In this document: positions 52,959 through 62,947 of the stretch, in pieces
Position numbering within the stretch: the first letter of the stretch is position 1
How the letters are laid out: each line of letters opens with the position of its first letter
Origin: Blastocladiella emersonii ATCC 22665
Lineage: Eukaryota; Blastocladiomycota; Blastocladiomycetes; Blastocladiales; Blastocladiaceae
Assembly: GCA_025594325.1 (NCBI GenBank)
Contig: JANHCV010000002.1
Span: 1,302,001-1,366,000, forward strand
Direction of reading: 5' to 3'
Length of the DNA: 64,000 nt
Translations under genes and position numbers: made by a program
Notes under the pieces: generated by a model
Database searches by the model: none
Told to the model about the DNA's origin: nothing
Seen by the model: only the letters and a program-made list of their open reading frames with translations

Positions 52959-53955
52959 GTGAGTATTTTGTGGCGCACGACTGGGATCGCCGCCGGATTT
53001 GCGGGCGTGCCTAATGGTATTTTGAAGTTTACGGGTGCCTTGGTGCTTGCGGCGCTCACCTGCTGGAACCTGGACGCCACCGACTCGTTTCTGCGGAACG
53101 TGTTCGAAGCGGCTCGAGTCCTTGGTGTGGAAAAAATTTTTAAACCTTCACTCGCACTGCTTTCCCATAAGGCACTCTCGTCCTTCCTTCACTCTGACCC
53201 TTTGCTTGTTGATTGCACTTGTTTCTGCAAGCGGATCTACCTCCTTCTTGATCACCCGTGCGAAGCGCATAAGGTCGCGAGCGCTCTCACCGAGCACTTT
53301 TCGACGCTTCTAGCTTCGTCCACCTCCTTTGAAGCCCTAGACGCGGTTATCGATGAGCTCAATGCTGACGATGGCGCAGGCAGCCCAGGAGTGTACCGTC
53401 ATCGTTGCCGTTACGCACCACTGTATTGAGCGTCTGTTGAATCTCATGGAAACTATCAAAGAAGTTGTAAGTACCGATGACGACGCCTGAAAGACCGAAG
53501 TTGCGCCTATTTTCGCGCTTGGGCCGCCGCCGTATCGACCCATTCTACCTCCCTACCGCCCGTCGCCTTGCCGAGCTTCTCAACGCTTGTCTGTGCGATG
53601 CGCCCAACTCGGTTACTGTGGGTGAACCACTGGACCTCGTCGTCTGGTCCATTCTTGGAGCCTTGGCCAAATACAATCCGTCCTTTGTTGTAGATCACGT
53701 CATCTCCTTGGAGCGAGGAGACTCTGATTTGGATGCGGAAACTCGTCGCTGGGGGCCAAGAGCGGTCCCGAAGCTCTGGCCGCGTCGGGGGTTGACTTGG
53801 CACTCTTACGGTCCATGGTCCGTGAACTCGTCTCCCGTGGTGAGATCGAGTGTGCCAGGCTGATCGAGGCGGGCATCACCGCTGTCGCCGACTCCAGTGA
53901 CTTTCCGTGGGCCATGGAAGAAAAGGTTGAGTCTCTCTCCTCTGACGACTGTTGA
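52959..53955 (+). pseudogene. Degraded hypothetical gene
   Basis: Helix-like, moderately hydrophobic protein sequence appears in successive frames. They are LVLAALTCWNLDATDSFLRN through ASSTSFEALDAVIDELN (to about 53370), then AQECTVIVAVTHHCIERLLN in another frame, then PFYLPTARRLAELLNACLCD from 53477, then LLRSMVRELVSRGEIECARL to a stop at 53953-53955. At least two shifts lack convincing splice sites, so decay is likely. Codon use matches that of the 49762 gene. It may be the 3' half of that gene, displaced by the Helitron-type insertion. No family is recognised. Confidence 0.35.
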
Positions 53956-54688
53956 TGATTGAGCTGTATGTTTTATTTGGAACGATATACTCTACGAGTC
54001 GCGTGCGAGAGGCAATGAAGCGCGATGCGCCACAGTCAGCTGATGAACGCTGACGCCACTCAGCACGTTCACATCCCCTTGACCCGGCAGCTCGTTCGCC
54101 CGACTCTGACCCAGTATCGCAAAATGAAGCTCATGAAGACATCAGCACTGGGCGCAACGCACTCGGCGCGCGTCAGCCTACCGCTTGAGATCATTGACAA
54201 CATCCTGGCGCGGTGCATTGGGCGCGTTCGCAAGTCCGGCGCCCAAGGCCCGCGCGCCTGTGCCCTTTTGCCGTACCTTCGCGTCGTCCGCGGACTCGAC
54301 CTTGCTCTTCGTGCGTCATTTGACGCATTTCCTCACACGCAGCTCTTGGCGGCTACGCAAAAGGGTCGGATGGATGTTCTCAAACTCTGGGCCAAGATCA
54401 ACCCGCGAACATGCCCGTTTTGAGAGGCCGACGCGTGCAAACTTGTTAACCAGGCCAGCTGCAGCGGCAATGTCGACGTACTTCAGTGGTGGTTTGACAT
54501 GTGGCGCAGGTGGCAGCACCTTGTACCTTGCTTCAAATTTGACCAGAATGCAATCGACCGCATCTGCCACCACTTCCTCATCTCGTCGGTGCCGCTCACC
54601 GAGGTGACCGATCCAAAGCACGCTTCCACATTGTCGCAAGCCGAAGATTCGATTTTGTCCGTCCTTGCTTGGTGGGCCGATCATCTTG

Positions 54689-54693
54689 ACCAC
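54689..54693 (+). repeat. Target-site duplication, left copy
   Basis: ACCAC directly precedes the left inverted repeat and is repeated directly after the right one (56229-56233). One copy removed with the element restores the DWW reading frame. Confidence 0.85.
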
Positions 54694-54879
54694 TGTCACG
54701 GTTCAGTGATCCGACGGCTCGGGCTGGTGGCGCGGGCTGGTGGCGCAGTCCCTCATAAGCCGAGCGTTGCCCTCGCTCTCCCTCTCTCTTGTCATTCGTG
54801 ATACAATCCTTCATTATCCGGCTAGTCATTCCTCGTGGCACAAGACCCTCCCCCTCGGCACCTTACACTTTGTATCACC
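54694..54879 (+). repeat. Left 186-bp terminal inverted repeat of the Gag element
   Basis: It begins TGTCACGGTTCAG and ends TTTGTATCACC, and is the exact reverse complement of 56043-56228 over all 186 bases. The ends TG...CA (with the inner end GTATCA before two more matching bases) look like those of an LTR. Confidence 0.95.
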
Positions 54880-54921
54880 GTAAAACCCCCTCCGAGCGGT
54901 GATTTCTTCCACGACGGCAAA

Positions 54922-55998
54922 ATGATAACGCTGGCACAGTTCCTCGAAAAGCTGGCGACGTTTGACGTTGCGGCCATTGTCCCCGAGTACCAGCTCGCGC
55001 CGTGGCGCGACCTGGTCATGCCGTACGAGGACAAAGCCAAGCTCGTCTTCCTCGCGCTCAACGTCGCCAGCGACTACTGGCAACTGGGCGTGTCGACCGA
55101 GGCCCGCGCGGTCGCGGCCAAGCGGCGCGCCGAGACGGCGGAGCGCCGCGCGTATGCGCTCGAGGTCGAGCTGCGGCAGACGCAGCAGAGCCAGCCGCTC
55201 AACGGTATCCTGCAGGGCGAGCTCGACAGCATCCAGGTCAGCAGCGCGCGCGGGCCGGGCGTGGGCGTTGATGGCTTCACGCCGGCCGCGATGCACGCGC
55301 TGATGCGCATGAATTCGGTTGACGGCGTCAACTTCAAGGTCAAGAGCGCCATCACGCAGTACGAGAGCATCCTCCAGCTCACGTTCAACGTCCCGGAGAA
55401 GTTCAAGATTGCGCACTTCCACGGCAAGCTGACGGGCAAGGTGCTCGAGGCCGTGGAGCTGGCGATGGCCGGGTCCAAGTTTGAGGACTACGGCTCGTTC
55501 AACGCCTACATCTCCCTCGTCAAGTCAACGCAGCCGGCCGAGAAGTCGGAGACCGAGTACGCGCACGAGCTCAAGAACCTCAAGTACGTGCGCGGCGCCA
55601 TGCCGGCGCGCGATTTCGTCTCCAAGTTCCGCCAGACCGCGTCCGGTGCAGGCTACCGCGCGCTCAGCGAGCTGGCGATGCAGTTCTACCTGGTGGTCAC
55701 GGCCGGCAACTCGCCGCTGGCCGCGGACGTGGCCTTCGCCTCGCTGCGCAAGGGCTACCGTTTCGACAAGATGGTCGAGCACTTCCTGGTGCACGAGGGC
55801 GGGGCGACGGGCGTCGCGGCTGAGCTCGTCCCGGACCCAGACGCCATGGACGTTGGCGCGATTCGGCAGTGGGCGGCGGCGCACCAGGGCCGCGCCCTCA
55901 CTGACATCAAGTGCTACAACTGCAAGGGCTACGGCCACAAGGCGGCTGATTGCCCGTCGCCCCCGCGCTCGTCGTCGGGAAACGCCAGTCGGGCGTAG
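54922..55998 (+). CDS. Retroelement Gag-like protein with CCHC zinc knuckle
   Basis: An intact frame of 358 aa from the first in-frame ATG inside the element. The open frame extends 87 nt further upstream without an ATG. An Arg/Ala/Glu-rich helix (about 60-100) precedes a capsid-like alpha-helical region (SAITQYESILQLTFNVPEKF, AHELKNLKYVRGAMPARDFV, FYLVVTAGNSPLAADVAF in part). DAMDVGAIRQW then leads to a knuckle C-x2-C-x4-H-x4-C (CYNCKGYGHKAADC). This organisation is that of Ty3/gypsy-type Gag, including the MDV block just before the knuckle. High GC3 and an unbroken frame suggest that the coding sequence has been maintained. The stop lies 44 bp before the right inverted repeat, so there is no room for pol. 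Confidence 0.85.
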   Translation: MITLAQFLEKLATFDVAAIVPEYQLAPWRDLVMPYEDKAKLVFLALNVASDYWQLGVSTEARAVAAKRRAETAERRAYALEVELRQTQQSQPLNGILQGELDSIQVSSARGPGVGVDGFTPAAMHALMRMNSVDGVNFKVKSAITQYESILQLTFNVPEKFKIAHFHGKLTGKVLEAVELAMAGSKFEDYGSFNAYISLVKSTQPAEKSETEYAHELKNLKYVRGAMPARDFVSKFRQTASGAGYRALSELAMQFYLVVTAGNSPLAADVAFASLRKGYRFDKMVEHFLVHEGGATGVAAELVPDPDAMDVGAIRQWAAAHQGRALTDIKCYNCKGYGHKAADCPSPPRSSSGNASRA

Positions 55999-56042
55999 CG
56001 GAGCAGGCCGCGACGTCCTCGAAGCCAAAACCTGCGGATTTG

Positions 56043-56228
56043 GGTGATACAAAGTGTAAGGTGCCGAGGGGGAGGGTCTTGTGCCACGAGGAATGACTAG
56101 CCGGATAATGAAGGATTGTATCACGAATGACAAGAGAGAGGGAGAGCGAGGGCAACGCTCGGCTTATGAGGGACTGCGCCACCAGCCCGCGCCACCAGCC
56201 CGAGCCGTCGGATCACTGAACCGTGACA
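56043..56228 (-). repeat. Right 186-bp terminal inverted repeat of the Gag element
   Basis: It is the exact reverse complement of 54694-54879. It ends CTGAACCGTGACA, followed by the second target copy ACCAC. Confidence 0.95.
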
Positions 56229-56233
56229 ACCAC
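56229..56233 (+). repeat. Target-site duplication, right copy
   Basis: ACCAC directly follows the right inverted repeat and matches 54689-54693. Confidence 0.85.
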
Positions 56234-57264
56234 GATCCAGCGGCATTCCCGAGCCTCGCGTCCACCCATCTCCTAGTCGCCCACGCCTCAACCTTCGGCC
56301 TCACGCGTGTTCTCGACTTCTGGGTGAACTTCACGCACACGCGGGGTCTCAAGTTCAAGTTCACTGCTGGTGCAATCGAGATCGCTGCGAGGTACAGCAA
56401 CACTGCAATCCTTGATTGGTGGCGCAGCTTTTTCGCAACGCATCCCAGCGATCTCGTCCTAGGCTTGGCGCTAGTGCAAGCAAGCGATGCGGAACATATT
56501 CAAGTTCTCAATTGGTGGCTCGACGTGGCCAAATGGCCAGTACCGCATGGCCTAGCGCGCGATGCCATCAAGTCAGCGCATGAGGGTGGTCGGACCGCTT
56601 CGCTTCGTTGGTGGATACGCCAGTCTCTGCGCCTTGCAGGGGGCCAACTCGGCGTCGCACATAGCCCCCAAACTCAGGCCACATTGCGCTCCTAGTTCGC
56701 CGAACTCAGTCTGGACCGGGTGTCCATCAATGGCATCATTCCAACGCTCGAGTTTTGGCGCAAAAGCTTGATGGAGCGCAGGAAATCGAATCCAGCTGCG
56801 CGGCAATTAGTCAAATACACGTCGGACGCGATTGACGGGGCCAAGTCAGTGCAAGTGCTCGAATGGTGGCGCACCTCGGGCCTCCCTTTCAAGCGCACGA
56901 CGTGGTGCCTGTGGTCAGCTTCCGAGTGCAGCAGGATTGATGTCCTCAAGTGGCATCTCGAGGGCCCTGGTGCGTCGCTGCCAGTCAAGGATCGCGACGG
57001 CCGTACTCTGCGACGTCTCGATCCTGACCACGGTGACATGGACTGCGCGGGATCCGCCAGGTGCCTGGACTGGTGGCTCGCGTACTACAGCCGCCGCGGG
57101 GTTCCGCCCCGCTATTCGCTGGCCGCGCTCACCTATGCGCGCAAGCACCCCAACAAGGACGAAATCCTTGCCTGGTGGAGGGAGTCACGGTTGCAGAAGT
57201 ACGGGTCGTATCGCTATATTTGACGTTGTCAGGTCCGCCATTGTATTCCGATAATCGGGACCAA

Positions 57265-58334
57265 TTACTGGCCCTTATACTGCGGCTTGCGCTTCTCGGC
57301 GAACGCCTTGAGGCCTACACGCGTGTTGTACCAGTCAGCAATTTGCTCGCGCGAGTGATCGAATGGAGAAGCACTGTACCCTCGAGCCGGTCCTGGGTCG
57401 GGATCACCTGGGCGTAGCACTTCTGCTCGATGGCGAGACCCGACGCGAGGTCGACCTCAGTGCCCTCGTCGACGGCGCGCTTGGCCATCCGAAGGGCGAT
57501 CGGACCCTGGGGCACGATCTCGCGAGCGAGCGCGATCGCTGCGTCCTCGCCGCGCTCAGCGACGCGGTTGACGAGGGCGATCTGGAGGGCCTCCTCGGGC
57601 AGCACGACGCGGCCCGTGAACATGAGCTCCTTGGCGCGGGGCACGCCGATGAGGCGGGGCAGGCGCTGGGTGCCGCCGGCGCCCGGGATGATGGCGAGCT
57701 TGGTCTCGGGGAGGCCGAGGCGGGCGCCGGTGCCGGCGGCGCGCAGGTCGCAGCACAGGGCGAGCTCGAGGCCGCCGCCGAGCGCGGCGCCGTCGAGGGC
57801 GGCGATCGTGGGCGTCCGCAGGTTCTGCAGCTCCGAGAAGCTCGCGCGCAGCGACGAGACGAAGGACGATACCTCGTCGGGCGTCATGGTCTTGCGCTCC
57901 TTGAGGTCGGCGCCCGCGCAGAACACCTTGTCGACCAGACTGCGCACCACCACGACGCGCGTCGCCGGGTCCGCGCGCAGGTGCGCCAGGCACTCGCGGA
58001 ACTCGGCGAGGAACTGCCGCGACAGCGCGTTCTTGGCCTTGGGCCGGTTGAGCGAGATGACCGAGATGCCTGGTCGATGAGCGGCGGGCAATCAGCCGAG
58101 GCGATCGCGCGCGCAAGTCGACGTCCACGTCCACGTCGGCAGCGACGTACCGGCGTCGTCGCCCTGGAGCGGGGTGACGTAGCACTCGCGGTCGGCCGAG
58201 GTCACATCCTTGGTCGACGAGGCCGTCGACACGAAGCGGAAGGCGGCGCCGCGGGTCGCCGCGCGGGCGGCGGCGGCGGGCGTAGCCGACGCGGACACCC
58301 GGGCCGTGGTGCGGAGCAGCTGGCGAGCAAACAT
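57265..58334 (-). CDS. AUH: Mitochondrial enoyl-CoA hydratase/isomerase, AUH-like
   Basis: Exons 58334-58151, 58069-57380 and 57314-57265 sum to 924 nt, 307 aa. An Arg/Ala/Ser-rich N-terminus without acids ([20 protein letters not shown]) is a mitochondrial targeting peptide. The crotonase core follows: [33 protein letters not shown] with the oxyanion glycine, [40 protein letters not shown] with catalytic Glu residues, and the C-terminal [20 protein letters not shown] in two exons. KERKTM and the overall pattern fit methylglutaconyl-CoA hydratase of leucine breakdown, which would complement the branched-chain aminotransferase of this window. Substrate choice within the family remains an inference. 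Introns are 81 and 65 bp, the first ending CCAG rather than TAG. Confidence 0.9.
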
Positions 58335-58624
58335 GGTGATACGTTGCAATGAGTGAGGTGCTTAAAGGGAAGAAAGAGAGGGAGAGCGGAGCAAGGCGAG
58401 CTTGAGGGGGCCGGGCGCTCGGGCGGCGGCGACGAGCGGATCCCCAACATCACCTGATATTCCGGCGCGCCTGAAACGAAACGAGAGACGCGCTGCGCCA
58501 CAGCAAGGAAGGCGTGAGACTGAGAATGATTCAATTGCAATACGGAGGGGGCGGTAAGGTGAGAGGAGCGCCACGACGGCGACTCCGGACAAGACGTGAA
58601 GGAATGAGGGAGAACACACACGCT

Positions 58625-61600
58625 CTAGCGGACGTGCAGCTGCGCCGCGGTGCCGAAACACTCGAGTGCGGGCTCCTTGTCGGCGTCCATGATCATCGAC
58701 TTGGGGATCCCGAGGCAGAGGTCGTTTCCGGGCGCGCACGTCGCATCGGACATGAACCACGTCTGCGCCGCGCGCAGGGCGTTCACCGTGGCGAGCGTCG
58801 CGTTGCCCGGCCCGACCGGGTGCGGGCACCGCGGGTGCACGTACAGGACGGCGCGCTCGCACACGTCGGGGGTCTCGCCGCACCCGATGTTGTGCGGGAG
58901 GACCGTGGTGTAGTCGCGGACAGCGGCCTTGCCCGCGGCCGACGCCTTGCGGCACGCCTCGCGCGACAGGCAGAACTCGGCGTTGGTCGCGAGCACGCGG
59001 GTCCACGCCGCGGGCACGTCGTCGTTGCTGGTGATCTCCGACGACAGGAACGCGCGCAGGAACGCCTGGGTCCCGGGCGTCGCGCGGTACATGGCCGCGT
59101 CGAGCTCCGCCGCGCTCGTCGCCGCGCCCTTGTCCCACGCCATGGCCACGTCGGCGCCGATCGGGTCGAGGTAGCTGCTGTACGACGACCACACGTCGCG
59201 CACGTACGCCATGTCGGGCCGCGTCAGGTGCACCGAGAACCCGAGCCGCGTCAGCTCGTACGCGACGCGCATGTTGGTCCACGACACGAGCGGCGCCACC
59301 TCGTCGTCGCCGCCACCGTCGAGCTGCGCCGCGTCCGGCGCCGGTACCGAGTCGGGACTGACGGCAGCAGCGGGCTCGGCCTTGCCCGACGCCGAGAACG
59401 CGCGCGCGTCAAAGCACGGCATGTTGAGCGACCGGTGACACTCTTCGAGGCTCGCGTCGTCGTCCACAACGAGCAGGATCGCGGGCGACTTGCCGTGCTT
59501 GACGAGCGAGTAGACGAGGTTCTCGGTGATCCGGCGGTGCGCCGCGCGGTACGGCACGACCGACAGCTGCTTGGACGCCGCCGCACTCGTCTCGAACGCC
59601 GCGTGCGCGAGCGCCGAGAGGTCGCGGGCGAGCGGGCGGTACCGGAACTCGAGCGTGCCTGGCGGCAGGAGCCACGGCGTGGCGGCGAGGTTCTTGACCA
59701 TGGCGACGATCTCGGGCCGCGCCGCCACGTCCTCGGGGTGCAGCGCGTCGTGGATCAGCTGGCGCATCTCGGTCGTGAAGTCGCGCTCGGCGCGGAACCC
59801 GAGCAGCTTTTTGGCCTTGCACGTATCGGCGAGCGTGCCGATCAGGTCGTTGCGGCGCTCGCCGACGTGCCGGTGCTCGGGCGAGACGAGGTCCGCGACC
59901 TCGTGCACCGAGTGCCCGACGCCCGTCCCGCTGTTGATGACCAGCCCGTGCAGCGGGCTCTGCTGCGCGAGGATTAGCGACTCGCCAATGTCCTTGACGT
60001 GGATGAAGTCGCGGTAGTGCGACCCGTCGCCCTCGATGGGCAGCGGCACGCCCTGCTTGAGCTTGTCGACAAAGATGCCCGTTACAATCGCGTACCCGCC
60101 CGACGTCGGCTGCCGCGGGCCGTACACCATGAAGAACCGGACCGAGACCGTCTTGAGCCCGAAGATGTTGTCGTACATCTCCATCTGCGTTTCGCCCTCG
60201 TACTTGGTCGCCGCGTACGGCGTTAGGAGGTTGGGCGCGTCGATCTCGGACATGGGCACCTTGCCGTTGCCGTAGTACGTCGAGCTCGCCGCGTACACGA
60301 CCTTTTTGACGTTGGCGTTGCGCGACGCGTTGAGCACGTTGATGGTCCCGTAGACGTTGGTGTCGAGGCAGAACTTGGCCATGTCGGGGTCCTTCATCGA
60401 CGGCGCCACCTTGGACATGGCCGCGAGGTGGTACACGTAGTCGACGCCGTCGATCGCCCCGGCGACCTTGGGCTTGTCGAGAATGTCGCCGTACATGAAC
60501 TCAAAGTCCGGGTTGGCCGACTACACGTTTGCCTTGCGTTAGCGGTTGGGCGGTGGGACGAAGAGTGAGAGCGCGCGCGTACCAGGTTGGCGATGTTGCT
60601 TATGTAGCCCGTCGAAAGATTATCGAAAACGCGGACCTTGTAGCCGAGGTCGAGCAGCGACTCGACGAGGTTGGACCCGATGAAGCCCGACCCGCCCGTG
60701 ACGAGCACCTTGGTCCCGGGCGACGGCTCGGGCCGGCGCCGCTCAAACTTGAGGTCGTGGCACGGGTCGCGGCCCGCCGTCGCGTGGTTGATGGAGGACC
60801 GCAGCACGTACGTCTGGAGCGACGCCGAGACGAGGAAGGTGACGGCGACCAGCGCGCCGAGCCAGTCGACGAGCGTGCGGTGGCGCGAGAGCGCGGCGCG
60901 GACCTTGCCGCGGACAACACACGCGGAAGCCGAAGTGTCGGTGGAGAGCGGGTGGTGCGCACGCGTCGGATGCTGCTGCTGGCCCGCCGACTCCTCGGTC
61001 AGTGCGACCGTCTCCATGTCCTGGTCCGGCGACGGGCTAAGCGGGACCTCGGCCTCGTCGATGACGGTCGCGGGCGCGAGGGTCGCGTACGACGAGGAAG
61101 TCGACGACGCGTCGAGTCCGAAGCTCTGGCCATGCGATGAACGCACAGCGCGCAGCTGTGGGACCGCGCGGAACACGAGCGCCGCGGTCGGGACGGCCAT
61201 GAGCGTGAACGAGAGGACGACCATCATGCGCGTCGACTCCGAGTCGATGGCCTCGGGCCACCACGCGACGAAGCCGACGAGGAACTGCGCGAGGATCAGC
61301 GGGAGGATGTGGAAGAGCGGTGACGACGGCGCGAGCGAGCTCGAGTACGTGGAGCGGACGCGCGAGGCGCACAGCGCGAGGAGGGCGGCGTTGAAGACGA
61401 GCGAGGCAATGTTCGAGGCGCCGTTGCGCAGCGACTGGTCGGCCGAGACGCCCGTGGCGAGGAGCGTGCCGCCGAGCACCACGGTCGCAACGATGAACTG
61501 GCGCGGGAGCGCGCAAGCCGAGGCGGTGGTCTTGGGCAGCGGGTCCGAGAGGCTCTCGCTGGGCGCGTCCGAGCTGGTGGCGATGTTGAGGAAGATGGAT

Positions 61601-62301
61601 GAGCTTGCGCCCAGGGCGGCGAGCGAGCCGAGCGCGGACCACGAGAGCGTCGAGGACAGCGAGAGGAACAGAATGGCGAAGCCGATCATGAGCGACGAGC
61701 TCTTCCACGAGCCGAGCCCGCGAGCGGCGGCCGAGGCGTGGGCCTCGAACACTCGGCCGCCCGACGGCGGCCCGTCCAGCTTCTCCATGTCGTGGTCATG
61801 GTCGTGGTGGTGCGCCGACGAGGTCTGCTTGGCGTAGTGCACGCCGACGACGGTCGTCTACACTCGGGTCGCAGGTGAGTTGAAGAGGTCGATCGCGATA
61901 CTCGCAGCAGATCGTACGAGGACAGCGTAGGCAAAGAACGGGTCAGCGAGCTCGGTGGTCGTGTTGAAAGCCACGAGCCAGACACTCATGAGCAGGCCCT
62001 GCGCCGCGGCGGCGAGCCAGTTGACGTCGGCGGACGCGAGCAGCGACCCCGTGGCCAGCTGGACCAGGGTGAGGGTGGTCACCTCGGCCAGGGCCAGCGA
62101 AACGGACGAGCTGGTGGCCTCATGGTCGGGGTTCGAGAGCAGGAACGAGAGAAGTCTAGAAACCGCCGCGATCGGCCGTCACGTCAGCGTCGGTCGTGGC
62201 CAGAGCGAGCTGGAGGCTTCATACAGGCTGCGGTTCATCCACGCGAGGACCCCGACGGCCAGCGGCGCGGGCCGCGGTAGAGCCCATACACCGCGAGGCA
62301 T
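58625..62301 (-). CDS. Membrane-anchored UDP-sugar epimerase fused to a glycosyltransferase-like domain
   Basis: Exons 62301-62225, 62155-61918, 61857-60583 and 60520-58625 encode 1,161 aa. Residues ~1-290 hold several hydrophobic segments ([56 protein letters not shown]), and another lies just before residue 390 ([16 protein letters not shown]). An extended SDR epimerase follows (about 420-720): [16 protein letters not shown] motif, AASSTYYG, catalytic [26 protein letters not shown]. The last ~300 residues include [17 protein letters not shown] and a region ([20 protein letters not shown] in part, [25 protein letters not shown]) resembling nucleotide-diphospho-sugar transferases. It probably makes and uses an epimerised UDP-sugar at the Golgi/ER membrane. 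Normal epimerases are ~340 aa and soluble. Confidence 0.75.
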
Positions 62302-62947
62302 GGTGGTAGACGGTGGAGGGTGTCGCGAGCGAGAGCGGCGAGGGGCGACTGACTGATCACACTCGACGCGCGGCGGAGTGCATGCATTTAGCTTCCATCA
62401 GGAAGCGGTGAAGAGAACCGGCGCCGGTCGCCCGCGCGGAAGTCGGACTCCCACGGGTCCGCGTCGCGGCGTCGCGGCGAGGCGGATCGGCCGCGACGAC
62501 GCGTGATCCACGACGCGTCTCCCACCCGTGTCTCGCGCGCGGCGCGGTTCACACGGTGACGCGTCGGCCGCCACGTGAGCGCACCTGATCAACGCGTCGT
62601 TCGCGTTCGCGGGGGAGACGTCACGCGATGTCACGCTGACGGAACGCGTCTCCCACCGACGCGACGCGCCGCGCCCCTCGAGCACGCACGCGCGAGACGG
62701 ATCACCCCTTGCTTGTTCTCGCGCCGCGTCCCGCCGTCGCCCTCGCTGTCTGTCTTGGCACGATCCTTGGCCACGACCGCACACCCCACGCCACCACGAC
62801 TGGCAGGGTACGCGCACCCAATCTCTCCTCCTCTCTCGGACGCACGGCCGAACGCACTGACATCTCATCCCATCCACCGACACTCACGCACTCACTTTCA
62901 TCTCGCGCGCTCTCTCACCCACAGTACTCCCCACCTTCACCCTCGCC
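62302..62947. promoter_or_regulatory. Shared divergent promoter with ACGCGTCTC motifs
   Basis: The 646 bp between the epimerase-fusion start and the ATG at 62948 hold two perfect ACGCGTCTC copies (62513-62521, 62644-62652), several ACGCG variants, and a pyrimidine/CTCACTC-rich leader before 62948. No gene is seen. The clustering of CGCGT words suggests factor-binding sites; which gene they serve is unknown. Confidence 0.4.

Larger units (their letters stand above)
54694..56228 (+). mobile_element. Gag-only element with inverted LTR-like termini
   Basis: The 1,535-bp unit is bounded by perfect 186-bp inverted repeats and the 5-bp duplication ACCAC, and its insertion interrupts a DWW-repeat pseudogene. 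Its only gene is a Gag-like protein; no protease, reverse transcriptase, RNase H, integrase, tyrosine recombinase or transposase is present. Outer ends TG...CA and a 5-bp duplication are typical of integrase-mediated LTR-element insertion. Yet the repeats are inverted rather than direct. DIRS-like elements have inverted ends but normally give no target duplication. Identity of the repeats implies a recent insertion or gene conversion. It must depend on enzymes supplied from elsewhere. Confidence 0.9.
54124..57223 (+). pseudogene. DWW-repeat pseudogene interrupted by a Gag element
   Basis: This is a paralogue of the gene at 40877. It starts MKLMKTSALGATHSARVSLP and keeps LPLEIIDNILARCI, then LLAATQKGRMDVLKLW. 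An in-frame TGA occurs at 54421-54423, after which the same frame continues with family sequence (CSGNVDVLQWWFDM). After LSVLAWWADHLDH the element at 54694-56228 interrupts it; beyond it, DPAAFPSLAST...VLDFWVN continues exactly where the intact copy has DPASFPDLPH. A second in-frame TAG lies at 56693-56695, and the repeat frame resumes to the stop at 57221-57223. Two nonsense codons plus an insertion indicate a dead gene, unless the stops lie in unseen introns. Confidence 0.85.

Noticed and set aside
54694-56228. Interpretation as an ordinary LTR retrotransposon or a DIRS element
   Set aside because: Repeats are inverted, not direct, and there is no pol (against LTR); a 5-bp target duplication and lack of a tyrosine recombinase argue against DIRS. 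Left as unclassified.
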